From NCBI GenBank assembly GCA_028023455.1, contig JAQFVV010013389.1, forward strand, positions 1 through 64,000: DNA of 64,000 bases. Reading direction: 5' to 3'. The notes under the pieces are model-generated. The model was not told the DNA's origin. It ran no database searches and was given only the letters and a program-made list of their open reading frames with translations. The DNA comes from Epiperipatus broadwayi. Taxonomy: Eukaryota; Onychophora; Udeonychophora; Euonychophora; Peripatidae. Below, in pieces: positions 61,301-63,418 of the stretch. Within the stretch, counting starts at the first letter, position 1, and every line of letters starts with the position of its first letter. Both the position numbers and the translations under genes were made by a program.

Positions 61301-63418
61301 ACTTTAGAAATTTTTTGGAGAGATCAGCCCAAAATTATAGATTAAATTAGAAGAAAATTTGTATGTAAATAAAGTTAGTTGCATGCAAATTAGATTGTAT
61401 ATATATTTATTCCCTGGAAAATGAAGAAGATGGAGGAGGCATTAAAATAGTCAGACTGGAGTAAAGTTGGTGTTGATTTGAAGTAGTAACAGATCGACAG
61501 TAAAGAATGGTCAATAATAGACTAGTAGATCAACTAGCAGTGATTAATTCTAAAAGTGGAACACTTGACAATCAAGAAAGTTACTTATTTGTGTATTGAA
61601 AAGGTTATTACCAGTGAATGATAATTAACAGAAGCTGATCCGTGCACCAGAGTCACGTTGGAAACAGAGATGGTTAATATATAACATATAAAGTGTGTGT
61701 CCAATGTAGGCAGTAATATAGTAAATTTTAATAGATTTACTATATACATGAAATTAGATATGCTTATTTGTGTTTCAAGAGATATTTGATTTGAAAGCAC
61801 AAATATAATAACTGGATTACTCCTGGTGTGAAAGAAACCTATTTTCACCCAAGGAAAATAAACAGCATATGAATATTAATGGATTATTACCTTTTTATGT
61901 TGTTTTACCATATTATTATTGATATTAAACAAATCTTATTATACATACATTTTGAAATATATTGTTTCTTTATTTAATTTCCTGACTGGTCTTTAGAAAT
62001 CCTCAGGACACAGCACTCCTATTCTTTTTTCTTTTTTTTTTTACAAAATTTACTATATGTTCAATTCTTTTAAAGGAGTCATATTTAATTATTTTCATAT
62101 TTTCTCTTTTATCCTAGGGCTTTTTTTTAGAAAATAGAAAATTCACTGTTGAATTACTAATTTTTTGGTAATCATATTTAATTCAAATACTGAGCCATTT
62201 TTTAGACATTTTAAACTATTTGTTAAATGTTTTAGATATTACTAAAGTTTAAGAATATGAAACATTGTTTTTCTAGTTCTAATTTGTATCTCTTTTTGTA
62301 TGGAATACCTGTTTTATGTTGTGCTTTTATCAGATATTTTCATGTTGTTGTTTTTTTTACAAAAAAAAATTAATAATAATAATGTGCATTTATTAAAAAA
62401 TCCCTGCAAATCTATGTCTTCTCTTATGTCTATCTTTCTATCTTTATAGTTTGATTTTTTACATATTTTCCAACTTAATTGTTTGGAAGCATTCTGTACA
62501 TTTTAAAAATAAACCTCTATTTTGTTGGAATATGAGTTTGAATCATCTGTATATATTAACTTACATTAATTGCATAACTAATTTTATTATCTTTATAATG
62601 TTGTTATTTACTCTTTATTTCTAATAATTCTCATTTTATATCTATTCCAAATATTTATGAATTTGGAATAAACTACATATCCATTTTTAAATTATTTTTT
62701 TTTAACTTCCCAGATTTTCCTGATGTAAATAGTCAAATATAAGATTTTCATTGAATGCTAGTCTCAAGTCTCTTAATACCTTTTTATAATTTTACAGCCT
62801 TCAAGAAATAAGTATTAAAATTGTTTGATGTCTTATATGTATTGATTTATGCTTAATCTTTCAATTGGATTACGTCTTTCTTGTCATGCAGTTGCCAGTC
62901 ACACTCCACTAATCAATGCTTTGTGCAAACATCATACATTAACTGAATTCATAGACTCTTCCACACACAAACAAATAAATACATATTTATCTCAAGAAAA
63001 CCTAGTCAATGTCTTAGAAATGTTTGACTTTTGAGAAGGAAGTTCCAAGCTAGAGAATAAAAACAAGAATAGAAATATGTGACTAATCATGTTTGCAAAT
63101 TTGGTAAATGCTTGGAAGAGTTTAAGCTTAATAGTAGAATATGTAAAGGCTATTTTAATCTTTTATTTATTTACTGTTTATGAATGTGCTTATGCAATAT
63201 TTCTCTCTTTAAAGCTAAGTGAAGCAGTGTGATAAAGATAATGTAAGTAATGAAAGCTATATATTTTTTGATCAGATAGCTAAGGCACATGGTGGACCAA
63301 CTGCTGCTAAGCAAGTTGCTTACTTATGGGCTAAGAGTCTAGGAGGAGACTCTGCTGTCAAACTACTTAATAAATTTGGCTTATTAGAGGCAGCCATTGA
63401 CTATGCATCTGAAAACTG
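1545..63418 (+). CDS. IFT172: IFT172 (intraflagellar transport 172), partial, 18 exons
   Basis: This span is the central part of IFT172, the largest IFT-B (peripheral) subunit, which acts in cilia and at the ciliary base in anterograde transport and train turnaround. Translated exons align without gaps to the family as I remember the vertebrate protein: a propeller end ([20 protein letters not shown]), the linker [15 protein letters not shown], then helical TPR-like repeats up to [20 protein letters not shown]. Exons are 1545-1610, 4320-4421, 4497-4633, 4707-4814, 5253-5337, 15578-15673, 16820-16897, 19846-19926, 19999-20094, 20814-20885, 21789-21867, 30571-30691, 35029-35176, 35262-35351, 36959-37056, 45066-45201, 56317-56433 and 63276-63418. 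They total 1853 nt, all GT-AG and phase-compatible, with no in-frame stop. The full protein is about 1750 residues in vertebrates, so roughly one third is here; start and stop codons lie outside. Neighbouring introns hold only repeats. The gene looks intact and functional. Confidence 0.96.
2910..2973. repeat. Perfect 21-bp inverted repeat (family B)
   Basis: Arms 2910-2930 and 2953-2973 are exact reverse complements, with a 22-nt GC-richer loop (2931-2952). The loop and right arm reappear, reverse-complemented and slightly changed, at 31917-31960, so this is a small dispersed repeat family rather than a chance palindrome. No coding potential. Confidence 0.75.
3966..4045 (-). repeat. Degraded fragment of the hammerhead-like element
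   Basis: Read on the minus strand it keeps ATGAAGGC, AAAA, GCC, GAAATTAG, the stem II and GAAA part of the family core, but the first half of CTGATGA is lost. An old, inactive copy. Confidence 0.45.
4320..4421 (+). CDS. IFT172: IFT172 exon b: last propeller blade
   Basis: 34 codons, phase 0 at both ends, acceptor ATTCAAG and donor GTAATT. It includes [17 protein letters not shown] and [10 protein letters not shown], a nearly invariant strand of the second WD40 propeller in IFT172 proteins. A 75-bp intron follows. Confidence 0.97.
4497..4633 (+). CDS. IFT172: IFT172 exon c: propeller end and linker
   Basis: Starts in phase 0 (acceptor TTTCAG) and ends after two bases of a codon (donor GTAATT). 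It includes [20 protein letters not shown] and [19 protein letters not shown], the diagnostic IFT172 segment where the propeller closes and the TPR-like solenoid begins. The next intron is only 73 bp. Confidence 0.98.
4707..4814 (+). CDS. IFT172: IFT172 exon d: first solenoid helices
   Basis: Acceptor TTTTTTGAAG; the first base completes an Arg codon split by the 73-bp intron. It reads [20 protein letters not shown] and [16 protein letters not shown], matching the conserved helices [10 protein letters not shown] and LALEARQLHIAER. It ends in phase 2 at donor GTAGTC. Confidence 0.97.
4815..5252 (+). other. IFT172 intron, 438 bp, with small foldback
   Basis: Contains an imperfect inverted repeat at 5019-5168: TTAACATT at one end and AATGTTAA at the other, with an inner pair GAAGCATTTTCAATTA and its complement. 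It is MITE-like, about 150 bp, with no coding content. Confidence 0.65.
5253..5337 (+). CDS. IFT172: IFT172 exon e
   Basis: One base completes Arg, then 28 codons to phase 0. It reads [20 protein letters not shown], equivalent to [20 protein letters not shown] of the vertebrate protein. Acceptor TATGTAG, donor GTAATT. The following intron is 10.2 kb. Confidence 0.96.
5597..5642. repeat. TA then TG microsatellite
   Basis: About 16 bases of alternating AT followed by an interrupted TG run with GG and GC interruptions. A second, shorter TG run lies at 6068-6086. Simple sequence, likely length-variable. Confidence 0.9.
6436..6560 (-). repeat. Hammerhead-like element copy C (partial)
   Basis: Starts with AAGCTTGGATAATCAGT, the same end seen at 33733, and includes a complete family core on the minus strand (6500-6554). 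The second arm is not recognisable. Confidence 0.6.
6500..6554 (-). ncRNA. Hammerhead-like ribozyme fold, copy C
   Basis: On the minus strand: ATCCA, AGC, TTCA, CTGATGA, A, GAC-CATAA-GTC, A, GAAA, TTAG, TC, TGAA, AATA, TGGAT. Compared with the copy at 18649-18707, the middle stem II pair changed from G-C to A-T and an inner stem I pair changed from C-G to T-A, each on both strands, so pairing is kept. Stem III is weaker (TT with AG). These compensatory differences are the best evidence that the fold was once selected. Confidence 0.5.
7292..7393 (+). repeat. 102-nt purine-only tract
   Basis: Not a single pyrimidine over 102 bases: long G runs, then blocks of A and G. It could form G-quadruplex or triplex DNA. 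The preceding 90 bases (7195-7290) are also unusually GC-rich for this window. Such tracts are frequent sites of sequencing and consensus error, so length and exact content are unreliable. The frames crossing it (poly-Gly/Lys on +, poly-Pro/Phe on -) are artefacts of the homopolymers. Confidence 0.85.
8275..8354 (+). repeat. Fragment of the hammerhead-like family
   Basis: Contains ACTAGTCTGGGGATGAG and, further on, the tail AGAATAGGATAAAGAGAACAG shared with copies at 33733-33995 and 40880-41110. Stem II is lost. Confidence 0.45.
8569..9015 (-). pseudogene. Gypsy RNase H remnant
   Basis: Two short minus-strand frames (8761-9015 and 8569-8751). They carry [20 protein letters not shown] and [11 protein letters not shown], typical of the RNase H domain after gypsy reverse transcriptase, then [19 protein letters not shown], which replaces the usual end of the domain. 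A break separates the two frames. Non-functional. Confidence 0.85.
9060..9960 (-). pseudogene. Gypsy reverse transcriptase remnant
   Basis: Minus-strand fragments include [11 protein letters not shown] (the motif with the first catalytic Asp), [17 protein letters not shown], and FNDIL in place of the usual YLDDIL, so one catalytic Asp is changed to Asn. Several frame changes and stops interrupt it. Inactive. Confidence 0.75.
10034..10261 (-). pseudogene. Gypsy aspartic protease remnant
   Basis: A 75-residue minus-strand frame. It matches the protease of gypsy elements in its second half, ending [20 protein letters not shown] as in the family pattern LYVVKG, LLGRNWL. The DTG active-site region is not preserved in this frame. 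It lies between gag and reverse transcriptase, as expected. Confidence 0.75.
10412..10560 (-). pseudogene. Gypsy gag nucleocapsid, two zinc knuckles
   Basis: Minus strand: a complete CCHC knuckle [14 protein letters not shown] (10436-10477). Before it is a second one, [14 protein letters not shown], whose last Cys has become Tyr. A stop codon lies between them. Tandem knuckles of this spacing are typical of gypsy gag. Confidence 0.85.
10680..10915 (-). pseudogene. Gypsy gag capsid remnant
   Basis: A minus-strand fragment reading [20 protein letters not shown] matches the gag pattern LRDRLVCGLxDxxLQRxLL just upstream of the nucleocapsid part. Frame-broken. Confidence 0.65.
11360..11371 (-). 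promoter_or_regulatory. Candidate primer-binding site
   Basis: On the minus strand TGGCGCAGTCG begins at 11371, starting with TGG as required for pairing with a tRNA CCA end, and lies upstream of gag. It marks the likely inner end of the 5' LTR. The identity of the tRNA is not certain. Confidence 0.45.
11372..11870 (-). repeat. Probable 5' LTR of the minus-strand gypsy
   Basis: The stretch outside the primer-binding-site candidate is less AT-rich than its surroundings (for example 11620-11800) and is where the LTR should be. No second copy exists in the window, so its ends cannot be fixed. Confidence 0.4.
12612..12890. repeat. Direct repeat, left copy
   Basis: About 280 bp repeated in the same orientation at 15126-15384. 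Shared landmarks are AATATTCAAAAAGGCA, TAAACAATT and TTGACAATCAAAAGAAAATA. The two copies closely bracket the + strand gypsy remnant but are not its LTR. Confidence 0.75.
13732..13943 (-). mobile_element. Hammerhead-like short element E with target duplication
   Basis: A 190-bp insertion (13743-13932) in gag, flanked by the 11-bp direct repeat CCATCTTGAGA (13732-13742 and 13933-13943). It has a single arm only, not a foldback, so it shows the basic unit. On the minus strand the unit runs from TGTTAAACCACTAAACATCA through the core to TATGGAGAGTA. Because it interrupts gag, it inserted after the gypsy element. Confidence 0.75.
13822..13880 (-). ncRNA. Hammerhead-like ribozyme fold, copy E
   Basis: Minus strand: stem I ATCCAA/TTGGAT and TCCTCA/TGGGGA around a GGC/TA internal loop, core CTGATGA, stem II GGC with ACC (one pair lost), GAAA, CTAG, then cleavage triplet GTC. 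Same layout as copy F at 18649-18707. Confidence 0.5.
14440..14560 (+). pseudogene. Gypsy protease patch
   Basis: Reads [18 protein letters not shown], matching the region after the active-site Asp (DTGASVSLIS pattern) with the Asp-Thr replaced. Too short and broken to function. Confidence 0.55.
14985..15108 (+). pseudogene. Gypsy integrase N-terminal fragment
   Basis: Reads [20 protein letters not shown] then [15 protein letters not shown], the zinc-binding (HHCC-type) start of gypsy integrase where LARSYVWWPGID is usual. It ends just before the right direct repeat. Confidence 0.8.
15126..15384. repeat. Direct repeat, right copy
   Basis: Second copy of the 12612-12890 sequence, same orientation, with scattered small differences. 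It lies directly after the truncated integrase fragment. Confidence 0.75.
15578..15673 (+). CDS. IFT172: IFT172 exon f
   Basis: 32 codons, phase 0 at both ends, acceptor TTATTCAG and donor GTAAAA. It reads [20 protein letters not shown] and [10 protein letters not shown], equivalent to the vertebrate GEGTDFYQVRARLAMLEK and KLAEMIFLEQ. It picks up exactly where the exon ending at 5337 leaves off, so nothing was lost across the 10.2 kb intron. Confidence 0.97.
15674..16819 (+). other. IFT172 intron, 1.1 kb
   Basis: Contains two loosely similar tandem segments (about 15780-16070 and 16210-16490), each with GTTTGCTTTTCT or a close variant, a TTCCATTATTT stretch, and an AAGAATTT or close variant near its end. 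This points to an old local duplication. No element was recognised otherwise. Confidence 0.5.
16820..16897 (+). CDS. IFT172: IFT172 exon g
   Basis: 26 codons, phase 0. It reads [20 protein letters not shown] then KVAESK, matching [20 protein letters not shown] of vertebrates. The repeat MYxxLxxWDEA is a hallmark of the IFT172 solenoid and recurs at 56317-56433. Acceptor TTTCAG, donor GTAATG. Confidence 0.97.
17240..17665 (+). pseudogene. Non-LTR retrotransposon reverse transcriptase remnant
   Basis: Reads [20 protein letters not shown], the A motif of LINE reverse transcriptase (family pattern F-DY-KAFD). Then come [26 protein letters not shown] and, near 17540-17640, [18 protein letters not shown], which stands where the pattern RYADDTTLM would be. 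The stretch with the RQGC-LSP motif is deleted between 17430 and 17455, and the YADD Asp is gone. It lies on the + strand inside an intron. It looks L1/RTE/CR1-like, but the clade is not certain. Confidence 0.8.
18453..18835 (+). mobile_element. Foldback element F with hammerhead-like core
   Basis: Flanked by the 13-bp direct repeat ATATTAGTGTTTT (18453-18465 and 18823-18835). The arms 18517-18600 and 18741-18824 are perfect reverse complements over 84 bp. The loop holds the hammerhead-like core (18649-18707). The part left of the arm (18466-18516) matches the outer end of copy E, so the left arm looks like an inverted copy of the element tail placed inside the element. The perfect arms suggest recent formation or repair by pairing. 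Confidence 0.85.
18649..18707 (+). ncRNA. Hammerhead-like ribozyme fold, copy F (best)
   Basis: Stem I is outer ATCCAA (18649-18654) with TTGGAT (18702-18707), an internal loop GGC/TA, and inner TCCTCA with TGGGGA (six pairs, one G-T). The core is CTGATGA (18664-18670). Stem II is GGC-CACAA-GCC, closed by an A-A mismatch where a G-C pair is usual. Then come GAAA, the two-pair stem III CT/AG, and the triplet GTC; predicted cleavage is after 18693. Minimal stem III hammerheads are known from Penelope-like elements and related short repeats, and are thought to work as dimers. Confidence 0.55.
19846..19926 (+). CDS. IFT172: IFT172 exon h
   Basis: 27 codons, phase 0. It reads [20 protein letters not shown] then QEGKAGE, matching [20 protein letters not shown] of vertebrates. 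Acceptor TATATAG, donor GTAAAG. It is followed by a 72-bp intron. Confidence 0.97.
19999..20094 (+). CDS. IFT172: IFT172 exon i
   Basis: 32 codons, phase 0. It reads [20 protein letters not shown] and [12 protein letters not shown], matching [20 protein letters not shown] and the AKAARLV helix. Acceptor TTTTTTTAG, donor GTTAGC. Confidence 0.97.
20095..20813 (+). other. IFT172 intron, 0.7 kb
   Basis: AT-rich intron with no recognisable element. Confidence 0.7.
20814..20885 (+). CDS. IFT172: IFT172 exon j
   Basis: 24 codons, phase 0. It reads [20 protein letters not shown] then VFEM, matching [20 protein letters not shown]. Acceptor TTGACAG, donor GTATAG, a weaker-than-usual 5' splice site but the only one that keeps the frame. 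Confidence 0.95.
20886..21788 (+). other. IFT172 intron, 0.9 kb
   Basis: AT-rich with T runs (20920-20955) and a short TA run near 21630. An open frame at 21333-21533 has no recognisable similarity. No element seen. Confidence 0.65.
21789..21867 (+). CDS. IFT172: IFT172 exon k
   Basis: 26 codons plus one base. It reads [20 protein letters not shown] then GKVYTK, matching [20 protein letters not shown]. Acceptor AATTATAG, donor GTAAGT. The split Ala codon is completed at 30571 after an 8.7 kb intron. Confidence 0.97.
22915..23500 (-). repeat. Possible solo LTR or retroelement end
   Basis: A block less AT-rich than its surroundings, with AATAAA-like signals and direct GACTGAACTGAACTGACAG near 23265. 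On the minus strand it runs toward an AATAAATTC end. No partner copy or target duplication could be seen, so this is a weak call. Confidence 0.25.
24030..24345 (-). pseudogene. LINE reverse transcriptase remnant
   Basis: Minus strand reads [18 protein letters not shown] (motif A), then [11 protein letters not shown] where RQGDTISPKLF is usual, then [10 protein letters not shown] for the (F/Y)xDD motif. The catalytic Asp pair is still present, but stops interrupt the frame. Confidence 0.8.
24560..24960 (-). pseudogene. LINE endonuclease remnant
   Basis: Minus-strand frames 24767-24949 and 24581-24763 carry [24 protein letters not shown] (the conserved GDFN motif) and [11 protein letters not shown] with IRLDYCFE, matching the pattern WTW...IDYI near the end of LINE AP endonucleases. 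A stop separates the two pieces, and His of the final motif is not seen. Confidence 0.85.
26163..26342. repeat. MITE-like element, 31-bp inverted ends
   Basis: The 31-bp ends 26163-26193 and 26312-26342 are reverse complements with a single difference. Total 180 bp, no coding content. Flanks are too AT-rich to fix a target duplication. Confidence 0.75.
26690..28260. repeat. GC-richer unidentified block
   Basis: About 1.5 kb clearly less AT-rich than the rest of the intron. Near its start are CCTCGAGGCC and, inverted nearby, TCTCGAGGCC; at 26700-26725 is a CGAATACTAGGC motif also seen at about 34795. No frame gives a recognisable protein. Its composition suggests a recent insertion, perhaps a long solo LTR or a non-autonomous element, but I could not find its ends. 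Confidence 0.4.
28686..28728. repeat. 14-bp perfect stem palindrome
   Basis: CTATAAACTTAATT at 28686-28699 and its exact reverse complement at 28715-28728, with a 15-nt loop. No wider repeat was recognised. Confidence 0.6.
30571..30691 (+). CDS. IFT172: IFT172 exon l
   Basis: Completes the Ala codon and reads [41 protein letters not shown]. The vertebrate equivalents are [20 protein letters not shown] and KQLDAAINHYIEA. Acceptor CCTCCCAG, donor GTAAGG, ending after two bases of a codon. Confidence 0.97.
31917..31960. repeat. Half copy of repeat family B
   Basis: Contains AATATCAGCCTTTCAAGCTA and GCACGCGC, the reverse complement (with small changes) of the loop and right arm of the palindrome at 2910-2973. 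Only one arm is present. Confidence 0.65.
33733..33995. repeat. Foldback copy G of the hammerhead-like family
   Basis: Ends AAGCTTGGATAATCAGTGGA and, inverted, TGCATTGATTACTCAAGCTT. Inside are two facing, degraded cores: on the minus strand near 33784-33818 (ATGATGAAGGC, AAAT, GCCAGAAATTGGTC) and on the plus strand near 33880-33915 (GGCAAAAGCTAGAAACTGA). The head-to-head arrangement is the same as in copies A and F, but older. Confidence 0.7.
34700..34860. repeat. Short dispersed repeat
   Basis: Shares ATTCGAATACTAGGC, or a close variant, with the start of the GC-richer block at 26700. Otherwise unrecognised; it may be a fragment of the same element. Confidence 0.35.
35029..35176 (+). CDS. 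IFT172: IFT172 exon m
   Basis: One base completes Gly, then [40 protein letters not shown] and SIKEYN, matching [20 protein letters not shown] and SKYYPLVAQHYASLQEYE of vertebrates. Acceptor TTTTAAAG, donor GTAAGA. It is followed by an 85-bp intron. Confidence 0.97.
35262..35351 (+). CDS. IFT172: IFT172 exon n
   Basis: 30 codons, phase 0. It reads [20 protein letters not shown] then [10 protein letters not shown], matching [20 protein letters not shown] and QAGRWEQAHK. Acceptor GTATCAG, donor GTAAGA. Confidence 0.97.
35352..36958 (+). other. IFT172 intron, 1.6 kb
   Basis: Contains a strongly diverged copy H of the hammerhead-like family at about 36110-36360. A short GATCCAAGCCATCACTGATG stretch lies near 36223-36242 but the rest of the core is lost. 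Otherwise AT-rich with nothing recognised. Confidence 0.55.
36110..36360 (+). repeat. Diverged copy H of the hammerhead-like family
   Basis: Retains GATCCAAGCCATCACTGATG (stem I side and core start) and inverted GGATCTGGAG near 36126, but GAAAC and GTC are absent. A decayed copy. Confidence 0.4.
36959..37056 (+). CDS. IFT172: IFT172 exon o
   Basis: 32 codons plus two bases. It reads [20 protein letters not shown] then [13 protein letters not shown], matching [20 protein letters not shown] and KQGKYREAER. Acceptor TTAATTAG, donor GTAAAA. Confidence 0.97.
37331..37750. repeat. Foldback element with about 160-bp inverted ends
   Basis: The outer ends ATACTC and GAGTAT, and successive pairs such as CACTATGAAAAG/CTTTTCATAGTG, GCGAATTCT/AGAATTCGC and GGATGAATATATAATTTA with its complement, pair along about 160 bp per side with scattered mismatches. 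The middle, about 100 bp, has no coding content. MITE-like. Confidence 0.8.
38444..39269. repeat. Long inverted repeat, arms about 370 bp
   Basis: The left arm 38444-38811 and right arm 38901-39269 are reverse complements at roughly 85-90 percent identity, with an 89-nt spacer. Open frames of 85 and 73 codons lie in opposite orientation on the two arms and share MKKINDxQY, LNQHSSI and SSSSSNFS. About 17 of 73 residues differ, more than expected if the peptide were preserved, so it is probably not a gene. Near the right end AGCTGAAGGG and GTTCAAATCC look like Pol III A and B boxes, facing outward. Confidence 0.8.
39381..39691. repeat. Foldback element, about 130-bp inverted ends
   Basis: Ends AATAATAGATATAAAAAATA and its complement near 39661-39690. 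Inner pairs include ATTTAACTTGAAATAAAAGT and its complement (about 39491-39580). The short centre contains a C run (39543-39550). No coding content. It lies about 110 bp after the long inverted repeat. Confidence 0.8.
40880..41110 (+). repeat. Copy I of the hammerhead-like family, degraded core
   Basis: Core-like TCATTGATAAAAGCAAAAGC then CAGAAACTGACTGAGG (40990-41030), with the family tail ATAGCATGAGAATAGAGAG at 41080-41100. It lies about 2.5 kb before the Penelope-like coding remnant and on the same strand. It could be the upstream terminal repeat of that element. Confidence 0.5.
43655..44585 (+). pseudogene. Penelope-like element remnant, RT and GIY-YIG
   Basis: Reads [14 protein letters not shown] (the YxDD motif region near 43680), then LNFLDLNI (43806-43830), [20 protein letters not shown] (near 44130), and [11 protein letters not shown]. 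These are the order and spacing of the C-terminal part of Penelope-like reverse transcriptase. At 44271-44300 [10 protein letters not shown] resembles the start of the GIY-YIG endonuclease that such elements carry. Frames shift and stops interrupt. RT N-terminal parts were not recognised upstream. Confidence 0.7.
44850..44955 (+). repeat. Fragment J of the hammerhead-like family
   Basis: Contains the tail CATTGATTACTCAGG, AAGATGGCATGAGAATAG and GAGAG, as in copies G and I, but no core. It lies about 270 bp after the Penelope-like endonuclease remnant, so it may be the downstream terminal repeat of that element. Confidence 0.5.
45066..45201 (+). CDS. IFT172: IFT172 exon p
   Basis: One base completes Arg, then [40 protein letters not shown] and LHLAK, matching [20 protein letters not shown] and the DLLSDTHLHLGK segment. 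Acceptor TTTTTAG; the donor GTATTT is unusual, lacking the typical A at +4 and G at +5, but it is the one that joins in frame to 56317. Confidence 0.96.
45385..45531. repeat. Small inverted repeat
   Basis: GCAATCAATTAAAAACT near 45396 faces AGTTTTTAATTGGTTGC near 45511, and GATATTATGCAG faces a GATTATGATGCAG variant only partly. A MITE-like fold of about 150 bp, directly before the gypsy element. Confidence 0.5.
45583..46205 (+). repeat. 5' LTR
   Basis: Starts TGTGGACTGTCTGTGTGCAT. Shared landmarks with the 3' LTR are GTAAATAAAGTTATTGA, TTAGCATATA, TTTGTGTGTGAAGACAT, GTTTATTGTTAATCACTTTC and, at the end, ACATAGCA or TCATAGCA. The exact end is uncertain by some tens of bases. No convincing primer-binding site follows. 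Confidence 0.85.
46313..46990 (+). pseudogene. Gypsy gag remnant
   Basis: Fragments [20 protein letters not shown] and [13 protein letters not shown] (capsid-like start), [15 protein letters not shown]-like residues near 46680-46735, then a frame at 46740-46970 with [20 protein letters not shown] and [17 protein letters not shown], a zinc knuckle. Several stops. The same layout as gag at 13440-14330. Confidence 0.8.
47095..47225 (+). pseudogene. Gypsy protease remnant
   Basis: INLEVDVAQ followed, after a frame shift, by [11 protein letters not shown], which matches the DTGA-VSLLS region; the Asp is present but Thr-Gly is lost. It lies between gag and reverse transcriptase. Confidence 0.6.
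47500..48010 (+). pseudogene. Gypsy reverse transcriptase remnant
   Basis: A 105-codon frame (47539-47856) reads [39 protein letters not shown], then [11 protein letters not shown] where the first catalytic Asp should be (Asn instead). [18 protein letters not shown] follows. Past a stop, the YLDD region is frame-shifted and altered. Inactive at two of its catalytic positions. Confidence 0.88.
48240..48620 (+). pseudogene. Gypsy RNase H remnant
   Basis: Reads [20 protein letters not shown], then [17 protein letters not shown], typical of gypsy RNase H, with stops upstream. The expected TDHKPL motif reads TNHCLL, so its Asp is also lost. Confidence 0.82.
48800..49570 (+). pseudogene. Gypsy integrase remnant
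   Basis: The zinc-binding start is seen as [19 protein letters not shown] (48845-48900). The catalytic core lies in the 130-codon frame 49178-49570: [15 protein letters not shown] carries the second catalytic Asp and [15 protein letters not shown] the Glu. The first Asp is in [13 protein letters not shown] near 49080, in a different frame. Broken by stops between the parts. Confidence 0.87.
50037..50051 (+). promoter_or_regulatory. Polypurine tract
   Basis: AGAGTGAAGGGAAAG immediately before the 3' LTR, mainly purine with one T. It is the usual plus-strand priming site for gypsy reverse transcription. Confidence 0.7.
50052..50610 (+). repeat. 3' LTR
   Basis: Starts TGTGGACTACCTGTGTACAT; aligns with 45583-46205 along its whole length but is about 60 bp shorter through small deletions. 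The clear divergence from the 5' LTR indicates age. Confidence 0.85.
51536..51700. other. Short GC-richer patch, unidentified
   Basis: About 165 bp of near-balanced composition in an otherwise AT-rich intron (for example CACCATGGGTTGCAAGAC). No frame or repeat partner was recognised. Perhaps a fragment of a transposon. Confidence 0.3.
52330..53600. repeat. GC-richer block, possible solo LTR
   Basis: Starts TGTCACGATCGAATTTTATA near 52347, a typical LTR-like TGTCACG start. It holds GC-richer stretches (52400-52440, 53230-53400) and stops near CATGTTGGCGAGCGCA at about 53581. The open frame at 53235-53444 has no known similarity. No partner copy, so this is uncertain. Confidence 0.35.
56317..56433 (+). 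CDS. IFT172: IFT172 exon q
   Basis: 39 codons, phase 0. It reads [20 protein letters not shown] and [19 protein letters not shown], matching [20 protein letters not shown] and WKATVNMYRASGLWEEAYR. Acceptor TATATAG, donor GTAATA. Flanked by the two last long introns. Confidence 0.97.
60277..60516 (+). pseudogene. Gypsy aspartic protease fragment
   Basis: 79 codons. [16 protein letters not shown] keeps an Asp-Ser-Gly in the place of the retropepsin D(T/S)G motif (GAT-AGC-GGA at 60349-60357). [11 protein letters not shown] and GKVSACKI follow as the usual beta-rich part. The frame ends early and is no longer joined to gag or reverse transcriptase. Confidence 0.7.
60790..60930 (+). pseudogene. 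Gypsy integrase C-terminal fragment
   Basis: Reads [13 protein letters not shown], then after a stop VVRIVKL, then after another stop [12 protein letters not shown]. This matches the C-terminal pattern KWxPGxIxxxxGPxSYxVxLxxGxxxRRHVDxL of gypsy integrases. Confidence 0.6.
61183..61800 (+). repeat. Polypurine tract and 3' LTR
   Basis: AGAGGGAGGAGTGAAA (61183-61198, one T) immediately precedes TGTCTGCACATATAAAACTG at 61199, the expected PPT-LTR junction. The LTR body has the less AT-rich middle (61430-61680) and ends somewhere before 61850. No second LTR copy in the window. Confidence 0.5.
63276..63418 (+). CDS. IFT172: IFT172 exon r (last in window)
   Basis: 47 codons plus two bases. It reads [40 protein letters not shown] and IDYASENC/W up to the splice, matching [20 protein letters not shown] and AAVDHAADN of vertebrates. 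Acceptor TTGATCAG, donor GTATCA. The remaining TPR-like region of the protein lies beyond the window. Confidence 0.97.

Larger units (their letters stand above)
60277..61800 (+). mobile_element. Gypsy deletion derivative: protease, integrase tail, LTR
   Basis: A protease frame (60277-60516) is followed by the C-terminal part of integrase (near 60790-60930), a purine tract and an LTR-like sequence from 61199. Gag, reverse transcriptase, RNase H and the integrase core are missing. The downstream end of the LTR is not defined. Confidence 0.65.
56434..63275 (+). other. IFT172 intron, 6.8 kb
   Basis: Holds an internally deleted gypsy element at 60277 to about 61800. The stretches 56434-60260 and 61850-63275 are AT-rich without recognised elements; GATTGCAATCCTGG near 56485 and GATTGCAAAAATCCAGGATT near 58700 are loosely alike. 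Confidence 0.65.
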
